Origin: an uncultured Blautia sp.
GTDB taxonomy: Bacteria > Bacillota > Clostridia > Lachnospirales > Lachnospiraceae
Length of the DNA: 5,109 nucleotides
Direction: 5' to 3'
Assembly (NCBI GenBank): GCA_900552095.1
Contig: URYM01000149.1
Span: 1 to 5,109, forward strand
Part shown: positions 1-5,109 of the stretch, in pieces
How the letters are laid out: each line of letters opens with the position of its first letter
Position numbering within the stretch: position 1 is the stretch's first letter
Translations under genes and position numbers: made by a program
The notes under the pieces: generated by a model
What the model saw: the letters and a program-made list of their open reading frames with translations, nothing else
Databases searched by the model: none
Told to the model about the DNA's origin: nothing

Positions 1-45
1 GATCTAGTACGGTCTCGTGGGCTCGGAGATGTGTATAAGAGACAG
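1..45 (+). other. Nextera i7-side sequencing adapter (artificial)
   Basis: This is synthetic DNA and not part of the organism. Positions 12-45 match the Illumina Nextera read-2 transposon adapter, made of GTCTCGTGGGCTCGG followed by the 19-base Tn5 mosaic end (27-45, AGATGTGTATAAGAGACAG). Positions 4-11 (CTAGTACG) sit exactly where the i7 index belongs and match the N702 index as I remember it. Positions 1-3 (GAT) are the end of the P7 primer site. Biological sequence starts at 46. On the minus strand the adapter stays open in the frame of the neighbouring gene and would add a false tail beginning TCLLYTSPSPRD. Confidence 0.97.
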
Positions 46-293
46 GTACAGACAGTCACCACATGGCGGTAATTCACACTTTTAATACTGGGATGCATAC
101 GGATCACGCAGTCCAGAAAAGATTCCTTCACCCCCAGTTCCCGGATCATCCGCTCTTTCAGATCCGGAGGAAGATAACCAAAGATTTCCTGGATTTCCCG
201 CATCATTGCCACCAGCTGTTCCTGCGTCCCTCTGTCTGCACAGCTGCTGTAGTAGTCAAAAATTTCTTCTATCATTTCCTGTCTTTCTCTCAT
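46..293 (-). CDS. NuoE-like thioredoxin-fold [2Fe-2S] protein, 3' end missing
   Basis: The first 82 codons of a small gene can be read before the insert ends at 46. It starts at ATG 293-291, behind an excellent AAGGAGG ribosome site, 12 bp after the flippase stop. The product begins MRERQEMIEEIFDYY and is largely helical. Residues 27-58 (LVAMMREIQEIFGYLPPDLKERMIRELGV) have the pattern of the N-terminal helical region of NuoE/HoxE/HydA-type subunits, in which a helix leads to E.FGYLP and then a second helix. It then reads VNYRHVVTVC (73-82), where the cysteine takes the place of the first ligand of the thioredoxin-like [2Fe-2S] cluster (C-x4-C in NuoE). The remaining ligands would lie beyond the end. 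The usual ATFY-like stretch between these parts is replaced by CVIRMHPSIKS, so it is a divergent member. A role in electron transfer is inferred from the fold only, and the partner enzyme is unknown. A gene caller would run on into adapter sequence. Confidence 0.72.
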
Positions 294-296
294 ATT

Positions 297-303
297 TCCT
301 CCT
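297..303 (-). promoter_or_regulatory. Ribosome binding site of the NuoE-like gene
   Basis: The minus strand reads AAGGAGG here, followed by AAAT... and ATG at 293-291, which is a near-ideal Shine-Dalgarno match. It fixes the start of the truncated downstream gene and lies in the 12-bp gap after the flippase stop codon, so the two genes are probably translated from one message. Confidence 0.75.
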
Positions 304-305
304 TA

Positions 306-1925
306 CTAAGAAAAAATTCCAAGTTTCCGAAGTACCAGGACCAGTTTTGTTCCCATGGGGAATCGCCTCAGCTCTTCCTCCGAAATATGGGAAATTTTCA
401 CATAGAGGAGAAGATAAGCTACGACGGCCAGAAGAATAGCCGGAATCAGGCACAGAAGGTTACTCTTTATCACAATAGAGAGTGCATAGTAAACCATCCA
501 GGCCAGAATCCCCATTCCCGCCGCTGCTGCCAGAGGCTCCAGATATGTCTTTTTATATTCATTTCTATAATGAAGATATTTTCTTAAAGCCAGCTGGTTA
601 AGCACGCACATGATCACCCCGTATGCCAGGTTTGCAATCATCACCGCATAAGCCCCCAGAGATGTGAATTTGGTAAGAACAACCAGGATCGCCACATCCG
701 CCACAAGCGAAATTGCCGCATTGCACAGCGGGATTGTCTGTTTCCCGATTCCCTGGAGCACGCCGTTTGTGATCGTGGACAGGGAATAAAACAGCACTGC
801 GATCCCCCCGGTCACCAGCATCCAGCCTGCCATATCCGTATTGGCTCCAAATAAAAGACGCATGATCGGAAAAGCCAGAACGGAAAGCCCTACAGCCGCC
901 GGAATGGCGATAAACATGGTCATCCGTATTCCCTGGTCAATCTGATCTTTTGCTTCTCTGAATTTCCCCAGCGCATAATTTCCTGTTACAGCCGGGATCA
1001 TGGCTGTCGAAGATGAGTTGGCCAGGGCAATCGGTACATTGATCAGAACCAGATACATATTATTGAACTGACTGTACATTTTTGCCACTTCTTTTCCATC
1101 AAAGCCTTTTCCGATCATAATCGGAGCAAAAACAGTCTGGTTAATATAAGCGCTCACATTATAGAGACAGGTGCTGAAGATCACCGGCGTCAGCATAAAC
1201 AGAATCGTCTTTGCCACATCTCCCCAGCTTTCTTCCACACCGGAGCGGTCCCTCGCGATCTTCCGCTGAATATAACTTCTGTTGACAGCAAACACCAGAA
1301 TCATAAAAAGGATGCCAACCACAACACCTGCGCCGGGACCCATCGTACTTCCTGCCGCACCGTACATTGCATGGGTATTGTCATCCGTGGCAAACATCCG
1401 GATAAACACAGCGCCCATGGAAATGGCGATCACTGCATTTACCAGGGATTCCAGAATCTGAGAAATGGAGGTGGGCAGCATATTGTTATGCGCCTGAAAA
1501 TACCCCCGCAGAACCCCCAGGATTCCCGCCAGCAAAATGGTAGGAGCCAGCACCCGCAGTGCCAGCACTGCATCCTCTCCGCCTTTGGGAAGCAGCTGCT
1601 CCGCAAATACAAAAGCCACCAGGGAAGCCAGGCCTCCCACCAGGAAAACATATGCCAGGCTTCCCTTAAAAACCTTCTGTGCATTCCGATACTGTTTCTT
1701 TGCCAGCCGCTCCGACATAAGTTTTGACACCGCCACCGGTATACTGTAACCGGAAATCAGCAGCAAAATAAAGTATACATTATAGGCATAACCATAATAA
1801 GCATACCCCAGTTCTCCGATATTTGCCTTCATCACCGGCCGGTACAACAGTCCGATCACCCGCACCAGAAGACCTGCGATCATGAGAAAAGAGGCCTGCT
1901 TTACAAATGAATTTTTCTTACTCAT
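306..1925 (-). CDS. MurJ/YtgP/SpoVB-like polysaccharide or lipid II flippase
   Basis: This is a 539-residue polytopic membrane protein of the MOP (multidrug/oligosaccharidyl-lipid/polysaccharide) exporter superfamily. About 14 hydrophobic segments can be picked out, for example near residues 9-28, 47-66, 87-108, 121-140, 157-177, 239-258, 338-358, 409-427, 431-452 and 499-517. The N-terminal pattern VKQASFLMIAGLLVRVIGLLY, then GYAYNVYF and SGYSIPVAVSKLMSE (58-72), is typical of the YtgP/SpoVB branch, and the length fits (B. subtilis YtgP is about 540 residues). Members move undecaprenyl-linked sugars, such as lipid II, across the cytoplasmic membrane. Which substrate this one carries cannot be told from the sequence. 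An ATG at 1934 is in frame, but it follows AAGG with no spacer. The ATG at 1925 has AAGGA 8 bases upstream and gives the usual MSKKNSFVKQ start, so I prefer it. It ends in TAG and sits 11 bp after ung and 12 bp before the NuoE-like gene. Confidence 0.9.
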   Translation of the reverse strand: MSKKNSFVKQASFLMIAGLLVRVIGLLYRPVMKANIGELGYAYYGYAYNVYFILLLISGYSIPVAVSKLMSERLAKKQYRNAQKVFKGSLAYVFLVGGLASLVAFVFAEQLLPKGGEDAVLALRVLAPTILLAGILGVLRGYFQAHNNMLPTSISQILESLVNAVIAISMGAVFIRMFATDDNTHAMYGAAGSTMGPGAGVVVGILFMILVFAVNRSYIQRKIARDRSGVEESWGDVAKTILFMLTPVIFSTCLYNVSAYINQTVFAPIMIGKGFDGKEVAKMYSQFNNMYLVLINVPIALANSSSTAMIPAVTGNYALGKFREAKDQIDQGIRMTMFIAIPAAVGLSVLAFPIMRLLFGANTDMAGWMLVTGGIAVLFYSLSTITNGVLQGIGKQTIPLCNAAISLVADVAILVVLTKFTSLGAYAVMIANLAYGVIMCVLNQLALRKYLHYRNEYKKTYLEPLAAAAGMGILAWMVYYALSIVIKSNLLCLIPAILLAVVAYLLLYVKISHISEEELRRFPMGTKLVLVLRKLGIFS

Positions 1926-1936
1926 GCTTCCCATCC

Positions 1937-2611
1937 TTATACGTTTTCAATCTGCCAGTCTATTGGGGTCAGGCCGTTTTGTTCCAGAAATGCGTTGGCC
2001 TGGCTGAACGGACGGCTCCCGAAAAATCCACGGTAAGCCGAAAGCGGACTGGGATGGGGTGCCTCCAGGATCAGATGTTTCGGATTATGAAGCATGCTCT
2101 TCTTGGCCTGAGCCGGTTTTCCCCAGAGGATAAAGACGATCGGACGATCCTGTTCCGCCAGAACCCGGATTGCCGCATCGGTAAACTCTTCCCAGCCAAT
2201 TCCCCGATGGGAATTCGCCTGATGCGCCCGCACCGTCAAAACTGTATTCAGCATCAGCACCCCCTGTCTGGCCCATTTCTCCAGATAACCGTTGTTGGGA
2301 ATGTAGCAGCCCAGATCGTCCTCCAGTTCCTTATAAATGTTCACCAGCGAAGGAGGAATCTCCACATCCGGCTTTACAGAAAAACAAAGTCCGTGCGCCT
2401 GCCCTTCCCCGTGATAAGGATCCTGTCCCAGAATTACTGCTTTCACCTGGGACAGCGGGGTAAAATGAAACGCATTAAAAATATCATCTCCCGCTGGGAA
2501 AATCCTGTGTGTGCGGTATTCTTCCCCCACACGTGCAAACAATTCTTTATAATAAGGCTTATGAAATTCCGGCGCCAGCGCCTTCGCCCACTCTCCTGAA
2601 ATCGGCGGCAT
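1937..2611 (-). CDS. ung: Uracil-DNA glycosylase, family 1
   Basis: This 224-residue enzyme cuts uracil bases out of DNA, starting base excision repair of deaminated cytosine or misincorporated dUMP. Motif A is GQDPYHG (62-68), with the water-activating Asp64 and Tyr66, numbered as in E. coli Ung. Phe77 lies in GLCFSV and stacks on uracil. Asn122 is in LMLNTVLTV and reads the base. Motif B is HPSPLS (186-191), whose first residue is the catalytic His186. The C-terminal GLTPIDWQI is typical of the family. The frame is also open from a GTG at 2617, but the AAAGGAGG ribosome site ends one base before that GTG and 7 bases before the ATG at 2611, so the ATG is the likely start. The stop is TAA. 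It lies 15 bp behind hisF and 11 bp ahead of the flippase start, so it is probably cotranscribed. All key residues are present, so it should be active. Confidence 0.97.
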   Translation of the reverse strand: MPPISGEWAKALAPEFHKPYYKELFARVGEEYRTHRIFPAGDDIFNAFHFTPLSQVKAVILGQDPYHGEGQAHGLCFSVKPDVEIPPSLVNIYKELEDDLGCYIPNNGYLEKWARQGVLMLNTVLTVRAHQANSHRGIGWEEFTDAAIRVLAEQDRPIVFILWGKPAQAKKSMLHNPKHLILEAPHPSPLSAYRGFFGSRPFSQANAFLEQNGLTPIDWQIENV

Positions 2612-2618
2612 TGCCACT

Positions 2619-2626
2619 CCTCCTTT
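2619..2626 (-). promoter_or_regulatory. Ribosome binding site that decides the ung start
   Basis: The minus strand reads AAAGGAGG directly after the hisF stop codon. Its GGAGG core is 7 bases from the ATG at 2611 but only 1 base from the in-frame GTG at 2617. This supports the ATG and removes two residues (MA) from the longest possible protein. Confidence 0.75.
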
Positions 2627-3388
2627 TTACAGGCGTACAGATACGCCCTTCTTTTTCAAATATTCCTTCACTTCCCGGATCTCAAGTTCCTTGTAGTGAA
2701 ACAGAGAGGCTGCCAGCGCACCCTCCGCGTGTCCCTCCTGAAACGCTTCCAAAAAATGTTCCAGTTTCCCCGCTCCGCCGGAAGCGATCACCGGTATAGA
2801 AACTGCATCTGCCACAGCTCTTGTCAGTTCCAGATCATAACCGTTCTTTGTCCCGTCCCCGTCCATACTGGTCAAAAGTATCTCACCGGCTCCCAACTTT
2901 TCCGCCCGTACCGCCCATTCCACTGCATCCAGCCCGGTATTTATCCTTCCTCCGTTTCTGTAAACCTCCCATCCGCTTCCATCCGCTCTGCGTCTGGCGT
3001 CAACAGCAACCACCACACACTGGCTCCCAAACTGATAAGCAGCCCGGGAGATCAGTTCGGGATCTGCAAGGGCAGAAGAATTCACAGAAATCTTGTCAGC
3101 CCCCTCCCGGAGCAAGCGCTTAAAATCTTCCACTGTGCGGATTCCCCCGCCTACCGTAAAAGGGATAAAAACATTTTCTGCCACCCGGCGCACCATATCT
3201 GTCACTGTAGCCCGGTTATCCGAGGAGGCTGTAATATCGAGAAACACCAGCTCATCTGCTCCGGCTTTATCGTAAGCTTTCGCAATTTCCACCGGATCTC
3301 CGGCATCCTTCAGGTTTACAAAGTTAACCCCTTTCACCACACGTCCACCATGTACATCCAGACAGGGAATAATCCTTTTTGTAAACAT
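2627..3388 (-). CDS. hisF: Imidazole glycerol phosphate synthase, cyclase subunit HisF
   Basis: This 253-residue (beta/alpha)8 barrel has the usual HisF length. It takes ammonia from HisH and converts PRFAR into imidazole glycerol phosphate and AICAR, a late step of histidine synthesis that also feeds purine synthesis. The two catalytic aspartates are at the canonical positions: Asp11 in IIPCLDV and Asp130 in VVVAVDARR. Phosphate-binding loops are visible as VGGGIRT (79-85) and ASGGAG (202-207), and SMDGDGT (174-180) carries the conserved loop Asp176. It starts at ATG 3388-3386, 1 bp after the hisH stop, with an AGGAGGG ribosome site inside the end of hisH, so translation is probably coupled. 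The positions of the active-site residues point to a histidine enzyme rather than the HisF-like proteins of some sugar-amidation clusters. It ends in TAA. No hisA lies between it and hisH. Confidence 0.97.
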   Translation of the reverse strand: MFTKRIIPCLDVHGGRVVKGVNFVNLKDAGDPVEIAKAYDKAGADELVFLDITASSDNRATVTDMVRRVAENVFIPFTVGGGIRTVEDFKRLLREGADKISVNSSALADPELISRAAYQFGSQCVVVAVDARRRADGSGWEVYRNGGRINTGLDAVEWAVRAEKLGAGEILLTSMDGDGTKNGYDLELTRAVADAVSIPVIASGGAGKLEHFLEAFQEGHAEGALAASLFHYKELEIREVKEYLKKKGVSVRL

Positions 3389-3389
3389 A

Positions 3390-4010
3390 TCAGCTTCCCT
3401 CCTTTTTCAGCCGGGCAAAATTTTGCAGAATCTTAAGCCCCGTTTCGGAACTTTTCTCCGGATGGAACTGGCAGGCAAACACATTGCCCTGCTCCACCGA
3501 AGCATGGATCTTCACACCGTAATCTGCTGCCGCAGTCACAATCTCTTCCTGCTCCGCCCTCAGATAATAGGAATGAACAAAATAAACGCAGGACTCCTCC
3601 CGGATTCCCTCGAAAAGGCGCCCCGGCCGGGGAAACGCCAGGGTGTTCCATCCCATATGAGGAATTTTCAGCCCTTCAGAAGAAGGAAAACGCAGAATTT
3701 CTCCCTTTAAAATGCCAAGTCCGTCCACTCCCGGACTTTCCTCACTGCGCTCAAAGAGGAGCTGCAGCCCCAGACAGATGCCGAGAAAGGGCGTCCCCTG
3801 CTCCGTAATCCTGCGGATTACAGGTACCAGGCCATACCGGTTCAGATTCTCCATGGCATGGCCAAAACTTCCCACCCCGGGCAGAATCACTTTATCTGCT
3901 TTCAGAAGTACCTGCGGATCTCTCGTCAGAACTACTTTCTGCCCCAGATGCCGAAGGGCCTTCTCCACACTTCTGATATTTCCCGCATCATAATCAATCA
4001 GCCCGATCAT
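3390..4010 (-). CDS. hisH: Imidazole glycerol phosphate synthase, glutaminase subunit HisH
   Basis: This 206-residue class I glutamine amidotransferase hydrolyses glutamine and channels the ammonia to HisF. It opens with [15 protein letters not shown], the standard HisH start. The oxyanion-strand motif PGVGSFG is at 44-50. The catalytic triad is complete: Cys79 in GICLGLQLL, His183 and Glu185 in QFHPEKS. HMGWN (118-122) and YFVHSYY (143-149) are further family signatures at the HisF-facing side. The length is normal and there are no breaks. ATG 4010-4008 follows GAGGG at 6 bases, a weaker ribosome site than those of the downstream genes. It is the first gene after the gpsA terminator, so it probably opens the operon hisH-hisF-ung-flippase-NuoE-like. 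I see no T-box or leader-peptide attenuator in the short upstream gap. Confidence 0.97.
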   Translation of the reverse strand: MIGLIDYDAGNIRSVEKALRHLGQKVVLTRDPQVLLKADKVILPGVGSFGHAMENLNRYGLVPVIRRITEQGTPFLGICLGLQLLFERSEESPGVDGLGILKGEILRFPSSEGLKIPHMGWNTLAFPRPGRLFEGIREESCVYFVHSYYLRAEQEEIVTAAADYGVKIHASVEQGNVFACQFHPEKSSETGLKILQNFARLKKEGS

Positions 4011-4045
4011 AGTCCGCCCTCGCTTTTCTCTGTTTTTATTTTTTT

Positions 4046-4074
4046 AGTTTATCACAGTTTTTGTCGAAATACAA
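4046..4074 (-). promoter_or_regulatory. Possible sigma-A promoter for hisH operon
   Basis: On the minus strand there is a TTGTAT -35-like box (4074-4069), a 17-base spacer, then TAAACT (4051-4046) as a -10 box preceded by TGA, giving an extended -10. Each box matches the consensus only partly (3/6 and 4/6). Spacing and position, just past the gpsA terminator and about 30-40 bases ahead of hisH, are what makes it plausible. The region is very A-rich, so chance matches are likely. Confidence 0.33.
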
Positions 4075-4120
4075 CAAGAGAGGGCTCCACAGAACAGGAA
4101 CCTGTTTCTGCAGTGCCCTC
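4067..4120 (-). terminator. Rho-independent terminator after gpsA
   Basis: Five bases past the gpsA stop codon the minus strand folds into a hairpin. GAGGGC (4120-4115) pairs with GCCCTC (4085-4080). After a short mismatch, an inner CAGA(A)ACA arm with one bulged A pairs with TGTTCTG, leaving a loop of about six bases (GGTTCC). A T-rich run, TCTTGTTGTATTT, follows. The tail is interrupted by G and A, so termination may be leaky. Its placement closes the gpsA transcription unit and separates it from hisH. Confidence 0.78.
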
Positions 4121-4125
4121 CGTCA

Positions 4126-5067
4126 TCATTCTTCCCACAGCTCTTCGCTGATCTCTCCTTTTTTGTCCCGGAGCATGAGTTCCTGAACCGCCTGGCGTGC
4201 CGGAAGTCCTTCAAACAGAACCCGGTTGACCACCTCAACGATCGGCATTTCTACCTGATACTTTTCAGAAAGCTTCAGAGCAGCCTTGGCGGAATAAACA
4301 CCTTCCACTACCATCTGCACTTCTTCCATGGCTTCCTCCATAGTCTTTCCCTGTCCCATCAGATAACCAGCCTTCCGATTCCGACTGTGCACGCTGGCAC
4401 AGGTGACGATCAAATCTCCGATTCCCGACAGCCCGGAAAGAGTCTCCGGCTGCGCTCCCATCACCAGGCCCAGCCTGGAAATCTCCGCAATCCCTCTGGT
4501 AATCAGAGCCGCTTTGGTATTATCTCCATATCCCAGTCCGTCCGCCGTGCCAGCAGCCAGAGCGATCACATTTTTCAATGCCCCGCCCAGCTCTACCCCC
4601 AGCATATCAGGACTTGTATATACCCGAAAGACCGGACTCATAAAGACGCTCTGTACCAGCTGAGCCACCTCTTTTTTCCGGGCGGCCACTACACACGTTG
4701 TAGGCAGTCCTTTTCCCACTTCCTCCGCATGACTGGGGCCGGAAAGCACCGCCGTCTGTACGCCGGGAATCTCCTCCTCAATAATATCCGTCATGGTCAT
4801 GAGCGTCTCTTCCTCGATGCCCTTCGCCACATCTACCACTATCTGATCCTTCCTGACAAATTCTTTCATTCGCCGGGAAGTCTCCCGGATATAGGGGGAA
4901 GCCACCGCCAGTACCAGCAGATCCTTTTCTCTAACTGCCTTTTCCAGATCAGCAGTGATCTCCATCTCTTCCGGAAGCTTTACCCCGGGAAGACGGGGAT
5001 TCTCTCTCGTCTTCTTCAGGTGCTCCGCTTTTTCCGGATGGGGGGACCACATGCACACCTGATGGCC
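4126..5067 (-). CDS. gpsA: NAD(P)+-dependent glycerol-3-phosphate dehydrogenase, 5' end missing
   Basis: GpsA reduces dihydroxyacetone phosphate to sn-glycerol-3-phosphate in the cytosol, supplying the backbone for phospholipids. The 313 codons here start at Gly-His-Gln-Val, part of the G-H-x-V...W stretch at about residue 25-30 of the family, so the start codon and the nucleotide-binding GxGxxG loop lie beyond the right end of the insert. Visible motifs are RENPRLPGVKLP, VDVAKGIEEETL, the LSGPSHAEEV signature, ELGGALKNVIALAAG with the catalytic lysine (residue 165 of this fragment), GDNTKAALITRG, and SGIGDLIVTCASVHSRNR, in which the Arg and Asn contact substrate phosphate and nucleotide. The gene ends in tandem TGA TGA and a hairpin follows. 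Reading past 5067 gives a false start (GTG, Met-Tyr-Lys-Arg-Gln) made entirely of adapter. The rest of the reading frame is intact, so this is a fragment of a working gene and not a pseudogene. Confidence 0.96.
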   Translation of the reverse strand, partial: GHQVCMWSPHPEKAEHLKKTRENPRLPGVKLPEEMEITADLEKAVREKDLLVLAVASPYIRETSRRMKEFVRKDQIVVDVAKGIEEETLMTMTDIIEEEIPGVQTAVLSGPSHAEEVGKGLPTTCVVAARKKEVAQLVQSVFMSPVFRVYTSPDMLGVELGGALKNVIALAAGTADGLGYGDNTKAALITRGIAEISRLGLVMGAQPETLSGLSGIGDLIVTCASVHSRNRKAGYLMGQGKTMEEAMEEVQMVVEGVYSAKAALKLSEKYQVEMPIVEVVNRVLFEGLPARQAVQELMLRDKKGEISEELWEE

Positions 5068-5109
5068 CTGTCTCTTATACACATCTGACGCTGCCGACGA
5101 TCTTACGCG
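5068..5109 (-). other. Nextera i5-side sequencing adapter (artificial)
   Basis: This is synthetic DNA. Positions 5068-5086 are the reverse complement of the Tn5 mosaic end (CTGTCTCTTATACACATCT), and 5087-5100 (GACGCTGCCGACGA) complete the Nextera read-1 adapter. Positions 5101-5108 (TCTTACGC) fill the i5 index slot and are the reverse complement of GCGTAAGA, the S517 index as I remember it. The last G starts the P5 side. In the gpsA frame this stretch is open and yields the false peptide MYKRQ. Confidence 0.97.

Noticed and set aside
27..45. Tn5 mosaic ends at both edges, which could be read as a composite transposon or Tn5 insertion
   Set aside because: The 19-base mosaic end is the engineered hyperactive version joined to Nextera read adapters and index slots. 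No transposase gene is present, so this is library construction and not a natural mobile element.
63..587. Plus-strand open frame of 174 codons at the left end
   Set aside because: It runs antisense to the flippase C-terminus and the NuoE-like gene. The minus-strand genes have good ribosome sites and recognisable family patterns, while this one has neither.
1907..2599. Plus-strand open frame of 230 codons opposite ung
   Set aside because: It covers almost exactly the antisense of ung, whose active-site residues are all intact. It has no domain pattern and is a codon-bias shadow.
2696..3436. Long plus-strand open frame of 246 codons opposite hisF and the end of hisH
   Set aside because: It is antisense to two genes with complete catalytic motifs, resembles no known family, is rich in Ser, His, Pro and Cys as expected of mirror frames, and has no fitting ribosome site.
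2627..4010. hisH/hisF as part of a sugar-amidation cluster (PseA/LegA-like, using HisH/HisF homologues)
   Set aside because: Both proteins have normal length, and HisF keeps Asp11, Asp130 and both phosphate loops. No nucleotide-sugar or LPS genes flank them, although the nearby flippase made the idea worth considering.
4011..4079. T-box or histidine leader attenuator upstream of hisH
   Set aside because: The gap is too short for a T-box. I found no run of His codons, no antiterminator-like TGGNACCGCG element and no hairpin specific to hisH.
4387..5088. Plus-strand open frame of 233 codons opposite gpsA
   Set aside because: It is antisense to a clear gpsA, and its last residues (LSLIHI) are read from the sequencing adapter.

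Overview
The window is a 5,022-bp piece of bacterial chromosome (46-5067) flanked on both sides by unremoved Illumina Nextera adapters with their sample indexes (1-45 and 5068-5109). All real genes lie on the minus strand. The style suggests a Gram-positive Firmicute, most likely a gut-type Lachnospiraceae/Clostridia member: strong GGAGG ribosome sites, tight gene packing, roughly balanced GC, a YtgP/SpoVB-type flippase and a short NuoE-like ferredoxin. The family assignment is inference from gene style, not from a database match.

In the direction of transcription (right to left) the genes are: the 3' part of gpsA (glycerol-3-phosphate dehydrogenase; its first ~25 codons are lost beyond the right end); a hairpin terminator and a possible promoter in the 115-bp gap; hisH and hisF (the two subunits of imidazole glycerol phosphate synthase, 1 bp apart); ung (uracil-DNA glycosylase); a MurJ/YtgP/SpoVB-like membrane flippase; and the 5' part of a small NuoE-like thioredoxin-fold [2Fe-2S] protein that is cut off at the left end just where its first predicted iron-sulfur cysteine appears.

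From hisH to the NuoE-like gene, the gaps are 1, 15, 11 and 12 bp using the starts chosen here, with no visible terminator between them, so these five genes are probably one operon. It mixes histidine synthesis, DNA repair, cell-envelope export and a redox protein, so it looks like a housekeeping grouping rather than one pathway. HisH and HisF must form a complex, which fits their coupling. gpsA has its own terminator and so ends a separate, upstream transcription unit.

I see no mobile element, CRISPR array, RNA gene or defence system, and no evidence for a previously undescribed system. The most useful observations are the adapter ends, which add false residues to both terminal genes, the revised start codons of ung and the flippase, the hisH-hisF pair lacking hisA between them, and the divergent truncated NuoE-like gene.
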